This document shows positions 1 through 8,858 of a stretch of DNA of 46,086 nucleotides, piece after piece; positions within the stretch are counted from its first letter, which is position 1, and every line of letters starts with the position of its first letter. The DNA lies in IMG/VR virus record IMGVR_UViG_3300036444_000019, positions 1 to 46,086 of that record; one strand, given 5' to 3'. The notes beneath the pieces are model-generated. The model did not search any database, had not been told where the DNA came from, and saw only the letters and a list, made by a program, of their open reading frames with translations. The position numbers were made by a program, and so were the translations under genes. The DNA is from a virus.

Positions 1-1149
1 TCAGGCAGCAATCCCTACGTGATGTTGATTGGTCCCGAGTCCCCCACCCGTGGGGAACATTGGGGGGACCGGCGAATTGGCGGATTTCTGCGGGTTTGCG
101 CTGCGCTCCCCCTGCATGGTCCCCCGGCGAACTAGAGCCTCTTCGAGATTTTGGGGCTTCACATGTGCATACCGAAGGGTCGTTTCGATGCGTTTGTGGC
201 CCATCCACTCTTTGATGACAAAGACGTTTACGCCCGCGTCCACGAGGCGAGTCGCGCAGGTATGACGGGTGACGTGGAAGACGAACTCATCGTCCGCTTC
301 CAGGCCCATGTGCTTCTTGGCACGCTCCCACCAGGACCGAAGGCCCCGCTGGGTCGGCATGGCTTTGGTCCTGATAAGGTCCCGCAGCATCTGTGCGATC
401 TCTGGCTCCATGGGCACCGTCCTTGGAGAGTCCGTCTTGGTCTTCCAGAGGTGCAAGCGCGTGCCGTTAATCTGTGACAGCTCGGCGGTCAACAACTCGT
501 CACGACGGCAGCCGGTCTCGATCGCTACCTTAATGAGCTGCCAGACGGCGGTGGCCTCCGGACGCTGACGGGACAGCAGGAAGTCACGCAGCGCGTCCTC
601 CTCCTCTTCCGTGATCCAGCGAATGCGGCCGGAAGTCTCTTTGCGCCACGCGAACTCGATCTCGTCCCTGATGGGGACCCTGCGGTACTTGCGGCCCTTC
701 GCCCATACCAGGAAGGTCCTGAGGGACGACAGGTAGCGATTGATGGTCGCATCCGCTTTGCCGATCGCACCGAGCTGCGCAATGAGCCGGTCGACGGCTT
801 GGGTGTCCACATCGTCCAGGCGAGTCTTACGGCCCATGATGGAAGCGATCAGGTCCATGTGGGCCCAAGAGTTTTCCTCGGACGACTGCCCGACCCAGAG
901 CTTGCCCTTGGCGAGCGGGATGACCGACTCGAAGGTGTGGACCTCAGGGGCTCCAACAGCCTGCCCAGGGGCCGGCGGGGCCTCGCCGCGGCTCCAGGTC
1001 GCGAGAACGGCCTCTTCGTCCTGCTTGGCCTCATCGTACGACGGCCAGCGCTTCTTGTAGCGCTCCCCGGTCTTCCGGTTGCCTTTGACCAGTTCGACTA
1101 CCCACTTGCCGGTCGGCTTGCCTTTCACCTTCTCGGCGTAAATGGACAC
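1..1149 (-). CDS. int: tyrosine recombinase, phage integrase
   Basis: Catalyses site-specific integration and excision of the phage. The 382-residue protein has a core-binding region (about 70-155) and a C-terminal catalytic domain. Visible catalytic residues are R215 (TGCRRDEL), a candidate beta-hairpin lysine near K238, H292 and R295 (HVTRH), H318 (WMGHK) and Y327 (TTLRYAHV), so the full RKHRHY set is present. The start is GTG at 1149, with GGAGG 7 nt upstream inside the preceding gene. Only 2 nt separate it from the MarR-like gene, so the two are probably translated together. It lies at the prophage edge, as expected for an integrase next to attP. The stop codon is the first three bases of the window, so the attachment site beyond it is not visible. 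The proline- and asparagine-rich tail after about 345 is probably flexible. Confidence 0.96.
   Translation of the reverse strand: MSIYAEKVKGKPTGKWVVELVKGNRKTGERYKKRWPSYDEAKQDEEAVLATWSRGEAPPAPGQAVGAPEVHTFESVIPLAKGKLWVGQSSEENSWAHMDLIASIMGRKTRLDDVDTQAVDRLIAQLGAIGKADATINRYLSSLRTFLVWAKGRKYRRVPIRDEIEFAWRKETSGRIRWITEEEEDALRDFLLSRQRPEATAVWQLIKVAIETGCRRDELLTAELSQINGTRLHLWKTKTDSPRTVPMEPEIAQMLRDLIRTKAMPTQRGLRSWWERAKKHMGLEADDEFVFHVTRHTCATRLVDAGVNVFVIKEWMGHKRIETTLRYAHVKPQNLEEALVRRGTMQGERSANPQKSANSPVPPMFPTGGGLGTNQHHVGIAA
78..93 (+). repeat. left copy of a 16-bp arm-type repeat
   Basis: TGGCGGATTTCTGCGG lies inside the 3' end of int. A copy with one mismatch lies at 45688-45703 in the same orientation, near the other prophage end. 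Each copy is preceded by GGGGGACC, at 63-70 and at 45669-45676. In the circular phage the two would flank attP, as integrase or excisionase arm-binding sites do. That role is inferred. Confidence 0.45.
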
Positions 1150-1151
1150 GT

Positions 1152-1514
1152 TTAGTCCTCCAGTATCTCGGCCAGTGTGTTGAGCAGCAGCTTGCCCTTA
1201 GGGGTGAGCGTGTAAGCCACGGACCGAAGGTTTTTAGGGTCCTGCGTACGCTGAAGGAGGCCGTAGCCCTCGTCGCCGTTCCGCAGTTTGTCCGAGAGGT
1301 CCAGCAGGTGGCGGCTCATTGTGGCCTTCGTAGCGCCGGCAAGTTCCGCCAGCTCCACAACGCCTTTCCCTTCATTGTCCGCAACGAGGTAGAGGGTGTG
1401 CACGAGCTGCACCGGGACCGTCTCCGCAATGCCCGACCGAACGGCCGAACAGAAGCGCTTTCCCTTGCGGATCGAGCGGGCAATCTTCGCTTGGTGGTCG
1501 GTTTGCTGGGACAT
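1152..1514 (-). CDS. MarR-like winged-helix regulator, candidate lysogeny repressor
   Basis: This 120-residue DNA-binding protein has a winged-helix core. A recognition-helix region is visible near residues 55-75 (ELAELAGATKATMSRHL). The wing and following strand are near 83-107 (GYGLLQRTQDPKNLRSVAYTLTPKG), which is the MarR pattern. GGAGAT lies about 8 nt before the ATG. The gene sits directly upstream of int, 2 nt away, and follows a strong terminator, so MarR-int forms its own transcription unit. Several GTCTGC/GCAGAC half-sites lie just upstream, suggesting autoregulation. MarR dimers bind palindromes of about 16-20 bp, which matches the operator family found across the prophage. The repressor role is inferred; an alternative is an excisionase-like or integration-control function. 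Confidence 0.8.
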   Translation of the reverse strand: MSQQTDHQAKIARSIRKGKRFCSAVRSGIAETVPVQLVHTLYLVADNEGKGVVELAELAGATKATMSRHLLDLSDKLRNGDEGYGLLQRTQDPKNLRSVAYTLTPKGKLLLNTLAEILED

Positions 1515-1530
1515 TGTTGATCTCCATTAG

Positions 1531-1577
1531 GTGGTATGCAGACAATCTGCAAGTGGCAAACGTCTGCGGGCAACGAC
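1531..1577 (-). promoter_or_regulatory. operator-like half-site cluster upstream of MarR-int
   Basis: GCAGACAATCTGC (1538-1550) is an inverted repeat with 5-bp arms. A second region, 1562-1577, begins GTCTGCGG and ends GAC, matching the 16-bp operator family in 11 of 16 positions. Both lie in the leader of the MarR-like gene, between the upstream terminator and the start codon. This is the weakest match in the operator family. No convincing -35/-10 pair was assigned. Confidence 0.45.
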
Positions 1578-1621
1578 GGTTCCCACATAGATACTTACAG
1601 CCGCTATGCAACGTGAACGAA

Positions 1622-1655
1622 AAAAGAACCCACCGGGGGTACAGTGGGTTCTTTT
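1622..1655 (-). terminator. late-operon rho-independent terminator
   Basis: A perfect 12-bp stem (AAAAGAACCCAC at 1622-1633, GTGGGTTCTTTT at 1644-1655) encloses a 10-nt loop. It ends the long late transcript just after the last late gene. T-rich ends on both sides could let it work in both directions. It separates the late genes from the MarR-int unit, so late transcription should not strongly express the integrase. Confidence 0.9.
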
Positions 1656-1667
1656 GGGACAATCGTG

Positions 1668-1940
1668 TCAGCCCAGCCGTAGAAGCTGGGAGAGCTTGTC
1701 GATGCCGAGGAGGCCGGCCGCAGTCACTCCTGCCCCGCCGATCCACCGGAGGGTTCCGAGGGTCGAGCGGAGCTGGGATGCGTCGGTCTCCAGGGACGTA
1801 AGGCGCTTATCGTGCTCGGACAGAGTGGCCTGCTGGGCCTCGGCCTTCTCAGCCGCTCCGTCCATCTTGGTCTCGATACGCACCAGGCGTTCCCGCATCT
1901 CGATCATGAGAGACACGGGGGCCAGGTCCTGGGGGGTCAT
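1668..1940 (-). CDS. coiled-coil protein with C-terminal membrane segment, XhlA- or holin-like
   Basis: This 90-residue protein starts at the ATG at 1940, overlapping the upstream stop as TAATG. An in-frame ATG further upstream would overlap that gene by 36 nt and is less likely. A charged heptad-like region (about 10-60) is followed by one hydrophobic glycine-rich segment near 62-80 (LRWIGGAGVTAAGLLGI). This architecture resembles XhlA-type holin-associated proteins. It is the last gene of the late operon, a usual position for lysis genes. Function is inferred from architecture and position only. Confidence 0.65.
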   Translation of the reverse strand: MTPQDLAPVSLMIEMRERLVRIETKMDGAAEKAEAQQATLSEHDKRLTSLETDASQLRSTLGTLRWIGGAGVTAAGLLGIDKLSQLLRLG

Positions 1941-2335
1941 TAGGGTTCCTGAGTTAGTGAAGGCCGCACGGGCCATAGGACCTGCGACGGGGTGTCGTAT
2001 TGTTGCGGCAGGTCGCGGAGGGCCTGGCGGTAGGAGTCCATCGCGTCTCGCTGGGCCTGAGTGAGGCTGGCGCGGACTGGGGGGATGAACTCATACTTGT
2101 CGGTAGCTTCTAGCTCGACGTTGCGAGCCCCGCGAATGTCCTCCCAGGTCAGCTCGAAGGCGGGGGCGTCCTGCCGGGCCGCGCTGATCCGGCAGTTCCC
2201 GCAGCGCCACTTTAGATCGTCAGTGCGAACTAAAGCGAAGGCGTCATGCGGTAGGAGGCAGCACGGACAAATGGGGCGCACCCGCTGCGCGAGCGGACCA
2301 ATTTTCGTGGTTATATAGGTCTCCAGATCAATCAT
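1940..2335 (-). CDS. tail fibre assembly chaperone-like protein with zinc ribbon
   Basis: The 131-residue protein has two parts. The N-terminal half holds CPCC (about 23-27) and CGNC (about 45-48), spaced as a zinc ribbon. The C-terminal third (about 90-131) has the pattern LTQAQRDAMDSYRQALRDLPQQ followed by a VLWPVRP-like end, typical of phage tail assembly chaperone domains. It lies 10 nt downstream of the tail fibre gene, where fibre chaperones usually occur. Fusion to a zinc ribbon is less usual. Confidence 0.7.
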   Translation of the reverse strand: MIDLETYITTKIGPLAQRVRPICPCCLLPHDAFALVRTDDLKWRCGNCRISAARQDAPAFELTWEDIRGARNVELEATDKYEFIPPVRASLTQAQRDAMDSYRQALRDLPQQYDTPSQVLWPVRPSLTQEP

Positions 2336-2345
2336 TGGTGCTATC

Positions 2346-5291
2346 CTAGGGCATGATCGTCACGGTGCAGGTTTGTCCCTGCGGTGAGGCCGTTTCTTCG
2401 CTGGTGCCGCTACCCGCTCCGGTCCACTGGACTGAGTTGAATATGGTGTCAGAACCTGCGCTAATGCCGAAGTCAGTCACGCCCGTCGGGATCGTGACAG
2501 TCTCAGCGATAGGCATAGAAGCATAAACCGTTTGATTGGCACCGGAGCCGTAGACTTCATAAGTCTCCGAGAGCGTACGCAAAGCAGTCCATGCCCCGTT
2601 GATTTTTGCATACAGGGTGGCGGAGACAGTAATATTGGCGATATACGTCTTAGTACCGCCGTCTAGCACAATCTTTGTAGTGCCGGAGCCGTAGGCCGTT
2701 CCTTGATAGAAATACTGACTGTTGGCGCTATCCTGCGCACCTCCCTTGGTGATAACTCGGTCAGGGTTCCCCGTCCCGCCCACTACGCCGGGACCGAGGT
2801 TGTAGTGCGTGGGGGTGCCGGGTACGCTCACCTTGAGACGCGCAATAGCTCCGGTGGAACTCAGGTTTGTGAGCGACAGCGCGTAGGTCTGACCCGCCCC
2901 CAACGGGCGTAACCCCACAGGAGAAAAGGTATAGCTGGGTATGCCGCCACAATTCGGCCAGCTAATCTGCTGTCCGTCGCTCACAGAGAACACCTTCGGC
3001 TTTACCGCGACTTCCCATCCCTGTTCGCCATTCCCGAGGATGATCTTCGATCCAGCATACAGGTTGCCTGAGATAGCGACGCTTCCGCTCGCGATCTTCA
3101 TGGCGACACGCGCGTCCCCACCGTCCTCGGTGTTGCCGAGGAGTAGCTCTTTCGCGTACAGGCCAATCGATGACGTGGTGCTCGGACCACCTTGACCGAA
3201 CACGAGATTGTCGACTCCGGAACCGATCTCGTAGAGAGCTACCTGTGCGTAGAACGAGCGTCCCTGAGAGATGTCCTCGCTCTGCCAAATGAGTACGTCA
3301 TTCCGGTAGACGTAGATGTATCCCCCGCTGCCCGAGTGGGCGTATTCCATCGACCAGCGGTCGGTGACCTTGTTGCCCGTTGCCAAGACGCCCACGTGAG
3401 CGCCGTTACGGTATAGACGAACTGCGGTCGTGTCGAAGTAGATGCCGGCGGCGATGTTAGTGTAGGACGCTCCACCAAGCATTTCGGCTAGTCCGAACAT
3501 TACATGATGGGCAAGGTTCGTTGGGTTTGCCGCGACGTACGGTCCCTTGCCGTCGCTGTTGACGTAGATGCGCTCGACCGAGAAGAAGGACCGATCCCAG
3601 TCGGGGTTGGCCCCGCCGGTCTTTCGAACGGATCGGTTGCTGAACGACACATCCGGCGACCGCAGCACGTCCATGGTCAGCGGCGAAGCTGCGGGCTCGT
3701 TGATGTTCGCTCGTAGGGCAATGACGGCCTGTGCAGCCGAACCTCCTACAGACGCCGCCTGCTGCAAGTACGCCGATTGTCGGCCCTTGACGTCTGCTAG
3801 TGCGCCAGAGATGACATTGACTTCCGCGAGACTCTTGTAGCCCGCATTCTCTGCCGCCGAGGCCGGACGCACTGCGAGGTAGTACCACGTGATGTCGTTG
3901 GCGGCTGAAATGTCACCACCTTCGTCCGCACCTGGGGCCGTCAACCCGTTCCAGTGGTTCATCTGGTGGAAGTTGGCCCATCCGCCCATCTGCGTGGACT
4001 TGAGATGGAAGGTCTTGCTGAACCGGTAAAGCTGGCCCGGCACGCCGTTACCGACTACCCTACCGTCAATCGTCGGATCAGAGTAGAAAGACAAGTTTGC
4101 CGGCTCGCCGTTCCCAGCGGTATTTGAGGTATCGAGGGGGTGGAGGTGAACACCCGCTCCTCGGAACGTTCCGCTATTAAGCCGAACTACCGCTTCGATG
4201 ATCCACAGTCCGGGCTTCATGCCCATGTCGGAGCTCTGCATCAGCCCGCCGAGAGCGCCTGCGTTCGCCGTGACCCGGGCGGCATATGGAGCGGACAGGC
4301 CCGCTACCCTTTGAATGCCTCCGACTTGCCACCAACCCCAGTCGTGGATGCCCGTCCCTGCATCGTTCCACAGCGAAAAGTTCGGGTTCCTATTTGCGGC
4401 CTGTGCTGAGGGTGTGGCACTGGCGACCAGCGAATTGGTCCTGGATGCTTCTGCGGCAATCGCGGTGGCCCTTGCGGCCGCCTCGGAACTGATGCCGGCC
4501 GCCACCTTCTGGTCCGTCTCGGTCCTTAGGGAGGCCTCCAGCGCCTGTCTTGCAGATGCTTCGGCTGAGACCGCGGTGGCGCGGGCCTGGGCCTCTTCGG
4601 CAACCTTTGCGTTGACCGTGGATGCTACCTCGCCTGCGGTGGTGTAGTCCGCCTCGATCGTCGAGATGCGAGAAGCCAAGGCACTGTCAGCCCCTGCCCT
4701 CGCCTGCGCCTCTTCCTGGACCTTGGCGTTGACCTGCTGTTCCATGAGGTCCGGGGTCACGTAGGACGCCTCGATCGTCGAGATGCGGCCGGCCAGGGCA
4801 GCGTCTGCCGTGGATCGGGCCGTGGCCTCCTCAGAGACCCCTGCCGAGACCTTTGTGTCGGTCTCATCGCGCAGGGTGGCCGCGAGGGCCTGCCGGGCGC
4901 TTGCTTCGGCTTCGTCGGCCGTTGCTCGCGCCTGTGCCTCCTCAGAGACGGCGGCGTTGACTGCCGCCTCCATCGGGCCCGTTCGGACATAGTCGGCTTC
5001 GATCGCGAGCGTGCGGCCAGCGAGGGCCTCGATCTCGTTGGCTAGGACGGTGGTCTCTTCCGAAACCTTAGCGTCCAGGGTCGTCGTGGTCACATAATCC
5101 GACTCGATGACCTGCAGCCGAGCGCGGGCCTCGTCGTCGATCCCGCCACTCGCGGGGGGACCCTCGGGGCCTCGGGGGCCAGCGGGCCCTATCGGGCCGG
5201 CGGGACCCTGTGGACCGGGCGGGCCTTCTGGGCCTGGCGGGCCGATGAGGCTGACGCTGCCCTTGTCATAGAACGAGGGGCGTTGTGCCAT
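2346..5291 (-). CDS. tail fibre protein with collagen-like and coiled-coil repeats
   Basis: This 981-residue virion protein probably binds the host receptor. After a short N-terminal part comes a Gly-X-Y run (about 16-48), expected to form a collagen triple helix. Residues 50-280 contain several degenerate repeats with [10 protein letters not shown]-like blocks alternating with IEADYVT-like blocks, consistent with a long trimeric coiled-coil shaft. The remaining 650 residues are glycine-, serine- and aromatic-rich, as expected for beta-structured shaft and tip domains. The N-terminus (SFY..GS.SL.GPPG) is shared with the small protein encoded just upstream. Confidence 0.85.
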   Translation of the reverse strand: MAQRPSFYDKGSVSLIGPPGPEGPPGPQGPAGPIGPAGPRGPEGPPASGGIDDEARARLQVIESDYVTTTTLDAKVSEETTVLANEIEALAGRTLAIEADYVRTGPMEAAVNAAVSEEAQARATADEAEASARQALAATLRDETDTKVSAGVSEEATARSTADAALAGRISTIEASYVTPDLMEQQVNAKVQEEAQARAGADSALASRISTIEADYTTAGEVASTVNAKVAEEAQARATAVSAEASARQALEASLRTETDQKVAAGISSEAAARATAIAAEASRTNSLVASATPSAQAANRNPNFSLWNDAGTGIHDWGWWQVGGIQRVAGLSAPYAARVTANAGALGGLMQSSDMGMKPGLWIIEAVVRLNSGTFRGAGVHLHPLDTSNTAGNGEPANLSFYSDPTIDGRVVGNGVPGQLYRFSKTFHLKSTQMGGWANFHQMNHWNGLTAPGADEGGDISAANDITWYYLAVRPASAAENAGYKSLAEVNVISGALADVKGRQSAYLQQAASVGGSAAQAVIALRANINEPAASPLTMDVLRSPDVSFSNRSVRKTGGANPDWDRSFFSVERIYVNSDGKGPYVAANPTNLAHHVMFGLAEMLGGASYTNIAAGIYFDTTAVRLYRNGAHVGVLATGNKVTDRWSMEYAHSGSGGYIYVYRNDVLIWQSEDISQGRSFYAQVALYEIGSGVDNLVFGQGGPSTTSSIGLYAKELLLGNTEDGGDARVAMKIASGSVAISGNLYAGSKIILGNGEQGWEVAVKPKVFSVSDGQQISWPNCGGIPSYTFSPVGLRPLGAGQTYALSLTNLSSTGAIARLKVSVPGTPTHYNLGPGVVGGTGNPDRVITKGGAQDSANSQYFYQGTAYGSGTTKIVLDGGTKTYIANITVSATLYAKINGAWTALRTLSETYEVYGSGANQTVYASMPIAETVTIPTGVTDFGISAGSDTIFNSVQWTGAGSGTSEETASPQGQTCTVTIMP

Positions 5292-5303
5292 GTGTCGGTT
5301 TCC

Positions 5304-5516
5304 TTAGATGACTACGCGGACCTCGCCGGTCGGTGTCGCGTACATGGAGCCAAGCGGGCGCTCGGCTGCGAGGGCTGCAGCGTTATCGGCGAAAGTCGGG
5401 AGGGGAATTTGGGGGCCGGCGGGACCCTGAGGCCCCTGAGGACCGGGCTCGCCGGGAGGGCCCTGGAGGGACGTCTTGGTCCCTCCGTAGAATGAAGTTT
5501 CGGAGAGGTCGGGCAT
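5304..5516 (-). CDS. small collagen-like virion protein
   Basis: This 70-residue protein begins with the pattern SFYGGTKTSLQGPPG and continues with Gly-X-Y triplets to about residue 35. A short globular tail ends in MYATPTGEVRVVI. Its N-terminal half is clearly related to the start of the adjacent large tail fibre. It may be a shortened fibre base, adaptor or decoration protein made from the same module. The ATG overlaps the stop of the adaptor gene as TAATG. Confidence 0.75.
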   Translation of the reverse strand: MPDLSETSFYGGTKTSLQGPPGEPGPQGPQGPAGPQIPLPTFADNAAALAAERPLGSMYATPTGEVRVVI

Positions 5517-6130
5517 TAGTATTCTCCCCGGTCAGCGGGGCGTGGGACCGCGATGCGGCCGGACCACTTCTCGTCCAGGTCCTGCTCGCGGATGGCGTTG
5601 ACGTAACCGTCCGCTCTAGCCTGGAAGCGCTGGGCATAGACGTCTTCCATCTGGAAGTGGTCGGCGGCGATCGTCGCTGCGGTGTAGACTACGGCGTTCA
5701 GCGCGGCCTTGGTCCAGACGTTCTCGTCGGTGTCCACGGTAAGCGGCGGGGACTGCATGTAGAAGTGCAGGTACACGTCGGTATCCGGGAGGGGCGTTGG
5801 CTTCAGGAGCCAGCGATCCGCGATCTTGACGTAGTGTGTCGGGTATTCACCCTCGTCGGGCATCTCCAGGAACGTCGCGATGTCGCACTGGGTCAGCTCG
5901 GTCTTGTCGGTGAATAGGTTGATTCCCTCCAGGAAGTCCGGGGGGATGATGATAGCGTTTTTGGTGCCGTCCCAGTCGGACTGCGCGAGGACGGTTTCCA
6001 TGATGCCGATGCGGAGCACCCGCTCCATGTCAGCGATGGCGTCTGTGATGAAGTCCCCGGCAAGTTCGTCCGTCAGGTCCTTGCGGTTGATTAGCGCCTT
6101 CAGGCGGCGCTTGCATTTGCCGAAGCTCAT
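5516..6130 (-). CDS. head-tail adaptor, tail tubular protein A-like
   Basis: The 204-residue protein has the length and character of podovirus adaptor proteins (T7 gp11 or P22 gp4 type), which join the portal to the tail nozzle. An N-terminal helical part with LTDELAGDFITDAIADMERVLRIG is followed by a beta-rich centre with the PPDFLEGINLF pattern, and then a second helical part near 140-190. It follows the capsid and a small gene, as gp11 follows gp10 in T7. Confidence 0.75.
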   Translation of the reverse strand: MSFGKCKRRLKALINRKDLTDELAGDFITDAIADMERVLRIGIMETVLAQSDWDGTKNAIIIPPDFLEGINLFTDKTELTQCDIATFLEMPDEGEYPTHYVKIADRWLLKPTPLPDTDVYLHFYMQSPPLTVDTDENVWTKAALNAVVYTAATIAADHFQMEDVYAQRFQARADGYVNAIREQDLDEKWSGRIAVPRPADRGEY

Positions 6131-6134
6131 TGTC

Positions 6135-6494
6135 TCAGAATGTCTTTGAGGTGGTCTGGAAGGCCGTCAGGTCCTCGGCGCGGAGCTTCGCGAGGATGAT
6201 CGCGGCGCCGTTGGGGTCGTGGATGGCCTGGAAGAGGTCGAAGCCCTCACGGCTCCACTTGTTGACGACGGCCACGGGGATGCGGGCCAGGTGTATCTTC
6301 TCGATCTCGTCGCCCTTGGTGAGCTGTGAGAAGCTCTGGGCATCCTGCCAGTTACGCTTCGCGGCGACACGGTCCAGGAAGCCCTGGGGAACCTGCTGCT
6401 CCGAGACGATATGGCCGGTGACCTGTAGGTCGCTATCGACGGAGTCGAACACGAAGTCCTCGTCAGCAGTGACGAGGTTATACGGAGTGGGCAT
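6135..6494 (-). CDS. conserved-type phage protein between capsid and adaptor
   Basis: The 119-residue protein was not recognised. It is soluble, mixed alpha/beta, and has no membrane segment. It lies between capsid and adaptor genes, just after a terminator, where head completion or decoration proteins are often encoded. The ATG at 6494 begins MPTPYNLVTADEDF. A structural role is inferred from position alone. Confidence 0.7.
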   Translation of the reverse strand: MPTPYNLVTADEDFVFDSVDSDLQVTGHIVSEQQVPQGFLDRVAAKRNWQDAQSFSQLTKGDEIEKIHLARIPVAVVNKWSREGFDLFQAIHDPNGAAIILAKLRAEDLTAFQTTSKTF

Positions 6495-6513
6495 TCAGTT
6501 TTCAGAAGGGGGT

Positions 6514-6554
6514 AGAAAGGGAACCCCCGGCCCCCCCACAGAGGGGACCGAGGG
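6514..6554 (-). terminator. terminator after the capsid gene
   Basis: A very GC-rich imperfect hairpin, with plus-strand arms CCCCCGGCCCC and GGGGACCGAGGG, is followed on the minus strand by a TTCCCTTTC tract. It lies directly downstream of the capsid gene, the place T7 uses for its late terminator T-phi. A partial terminator here would raise capsid mRNA relative to downstream genes. The T tract is interrupted, so efficiency is uncertain. Confidence 0.6.
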
Positions 6555-6567
6555 TCGCACGGCGGGC

Positions 6568-7476
6568 TTACGCCTCTTCGGTGATGCCGGTAACGAGCAC
6601 CGACGCCTTGAAGTTGTTGTGCTGGAGACCGTACTCGCCGGCCAGCATGATCTTCGTGTTGTCGCCGGTCTTCGCCAGCGTTTCGCGGAACCAGCCGCGG
6701 CCCTTGAGGGTCACGTTCTTCCAGTCCGCCGGGTTCCACAGGAGACCGAAGTCGGCCTTCATCTCGCGGTTGGTCTCGATCGACAGCGTGCCGAGGGCGG
6801 TCGTGTACACGTCGACGACATGCACGATCTCCTTGGCCGACTTGCCGGTCACCTCGCGGGTACGGCTCGCGTTGCCGGCGAACTCCGCCGTCTGCTCGGC
6901 GACGTACGGCGCCACCATGAACCGGCGGGCGTTGCCGCCTTCGGTGTAGTTCTTGCGGATCGCGTCTCGGAGCGTCATCTCGGCGAGCGGCGCCCCAGTC
7001 GCATGGTTCGCGATCTTGTTACCCGCGTCGATGAGCTGCGACACCGAAGCGTGACGGCGGGCGACCGTGCTGGAGCCGAGGACCGAGGCCTGATCGACAC
7101 CGACGCACGCACGCTCGCGGTCGAGACGGAGGGCCTTGCCCTTCTTCACGATCTGGCGGGCCAGCTCGTCCTTGCGGCCATAGTGGTCGGTCGCCTGCAG
7201 CGAGCCCGAGAGCTTGATCGTGCGCGAGAAAATCTGCGTGGTGTTCGACCGCATTTCGGTCGTGTTGCAGTCTTCCTCGGTCGCGTCGAAGCCTTCGACC
7301 TGGGCGTTGTCCTGGCCGCCCTCCTGCTCGTCTTCCTGCCACTCGTAGGTCTTCTGGGTGACCGTACGGTTCGACAGCGAGCTGGTGAAGGGCGTCTCGT
7401 GCTTGTTCAGCATCGAGATGACGTCCGAGACGTCTTCCTTAGCGCCGACCGAGTCGTAAGTCTTGAAAGTAGCCAT
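6568..7476 (-). CDS. major capsid protein, DUF5309/SU10-like
   Basis: This 302-residue protein forms the capsid shell and is expected to have the HK97 fold. Its start (MATFKTYDSVGAKEDVSDVI, then KHETPFTSSL) matches the SU10-type/DUF5309 capsid pattern rather than T7 gp10. It follows the scaffold gene and is followed by a terminator, as is usual for capsid genes. The combination with a T7-like RNA polymerase indicates a mosaic genome. Confidence 0.85.
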   Translation of the reverse strand: MATFKTYDSVGAKEDVSDVISMLNKHETPFTSSLSNRTVTQKTYEWQEDEQEGGQDNAQVEGFDATEEDCNTTEMRSNTTQIFSRTIKLSGSLQATDHYGRKDELARQIVKKGKALRLDRERACVGVDQASVLGSSTVARRHASVSQLIDAGNKIANHATGAPLAEMTLRDAIRKNYTEGGNARRFMVAPYVAEQTAEFAGNASRTREVTGKSAKEIVHVVDVYTTALGTLSIETNREMKADFGLLWNPADWKNVTLKGRGWFRETLAKTGDNTKIMLAGEYGLQHNNFKASVLVTGITEEA

Positions 7477-7532
7477 TTGAATTTCTGTGTGTTCTTGGGT
7501 GTTGAATAGTTGGTTGTGGGTTGTCGGGGCGG

Positions 7533-8519
7533 TTAGCCCCAGCGACCCTTGAGGAGCGCCACGGCGTCTTCGTCGCTGCCGCTCTGGGCTAGACGCTGCT
7601 GGGCCTTCTTGACGTTGACCGTCTGCTCGGCCCCGCTGTCGCGCTTGGCCGCCTTGAGGACCTTCTTGGGCGTGGGGTTGACCTTCTGGGCCACCGCCTT
7701 CTGGCCGCGGGAGTAGAGCATCGCCATGTTCAGCAGCTTGAGGACTGCCGGGTCCGTAATGTTCTCCAGGTCCCCCGCGTCGAGGCCCTGCGAGGCGCCG
7801 AACGACAGGATTTCCCCACGGAGCTGATCGCCCCAGCCGGGGATGCCCGTCTCGGGGTTCGAGAGGATCGCGTTTGCCTCTTCGGCCCGGCGGGCGACCT
7901 CGGCCTTGCGGCGCTCTTGGATGGTCTGCTCGAAGCCCTGCGCCTGCTCGACGAGCTTGCGGTAACGGGCCTCATGACGAGAGGCGTTGGCGCGGTGCCA
8001 CTGGAACTCCTCGGGCTCCATCTGCTGCTGGAGGACCAGCCAGTCGACCTCAGCGTAGGGCTGGAGGTCTTCCACGGTCGCCTCGATTGCAGCCTGGAGG
8101 GCCGCTGCCGCGCGGCCACCGACGAGGTCGGCTTCCTGGCTCTTGCGGGTGAGCGATGCCTCCTGGCCTGCGAGGCGCTTCAAGGACGCAACGGTTACCT
8201 CCTGGGTCTCGCCGTCCACCGTAAAGCGGACGATTGCGTCGTCCGGGGCCTCGGTGACCGCGGAGGTCCCGCTTTCGTCCTCGGCTTCATCGTCGACGTC
8301 GTCCTCGGCCGCTTCGTCGCCATCTTCGGCGTCGTCGGGGTCCTCCGGGGCCTCATCGGCTTCGTCTTCATCTTCGTCCGGGTCGGCGCCTTCGTCGACG
8401 TCGTCCTGGTCTTCGCTGTCAGCGTCGCCCGCCGGGGCTCCGAAGCTCTTGATGAGGGCTTCGACGGCGGCGTCTTCGCTGATGCTGGCGTTCGTGCTGT
8501 CGTCCGTCTGGATAGACAA
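7533..8519 (-). CDS. scaffolding protein
   Basis: This 328-residue protein guides procapsid assembly. Residues about 20-90 are extremely acidic (runs of D and E), the middle (about 140-220) is helical with coiled-coil character, and the C-terminus is basic (TPKKVLKAAKR). This charge layout is typical of podovirus scaffolds, whose basic tail binds the capsid. The position between portal and capsid fits. The start codon is TTG at 8519, with GAAAGTAA upstream; no ATG gives a better start. Confidence 0.85.
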   Translation of the reverse strand: MSIQTDDSTNASISEDAAVEALIKSFGAPAGDADSEDQDDVDEGADPDEDEDEADEAPEDPDDAEDGDEAAEDDVDDEAEDESGTSAVTEAPDDAIVRFTVDGETQEVTVASLKRLAGQEASLTRKSQEADLVGGRAAAALQAAIEATVEDLQPYAEVDWLVLQQQMEPEEFQWHRANASRHEARYRKLVEQAQGFEQTIQERRKAEVARRAEEANAILSNPETGIPGWGDQLRGEILSFGASQGLDAGDLENITDPAVLKLLNMAMLYSRGQKAVAQKVNPTPKKVLKAAKRDSGAEQTVNVKKAQQRLAQSGSDEDAVALLKGRWG

Positions 8520-8533
8520 GTTTTGGGTTACTT

Positions 8534-8851
8534 TCAGTAATCGGCCGGGGACTCGACGGGATCATCCTGGTCGAGGCCTTCGGTCTGGGCTTCAGCCTCG
8601 GCGAGTATCTGCTCGGCCTTGGCTGCTAGGGCGGACAACTCAGCCGTGATTGCTGAGAGGCCGCGGGATAGGTGGTAGGCGTCCTCCCTGCCCCGGCGGT
8701 TCTCCGGAGGGCTGGTGAGGATGGCTTCGGCGCAGTCTTGCCGCACCTTTTCGATCGCGCGAAGGAACGCCGGGTTGTCGAGGAGGAAGCGTGCTGCCTC
8801 CCCCTCTTCAACTGCCTGCGTCTCCTCGTCGCTGAGGAGCACTTGGGACAT
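8534..8851 (-). CDS. small protein between portal and scaffold
   Basis: The 105-residue protein starts at the ATG at 8851, preceded by a near-perfect AAGGAGAT at optimal spacing. It is acidic and helical (LLDNPAFLRAIEKVRQDCAEAIL, then helices rich in A, L and E). A protein of this size and type often sits between portal and scaffold genes in podoviruses. Its role is not known from the sequence. Confidence 0.75.
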   Translation of the reverse strand: MSQVLLSDEETQAVEEGEAARFLLDNPAFLRAIEKVRQDCAEAILTSPPENRRGREDAYHLSRGLSAITAELSALAAKAEQILAEAEAQTEGLDQDDPVESPADY

Positions 8852-8858
8852 GATCTCC

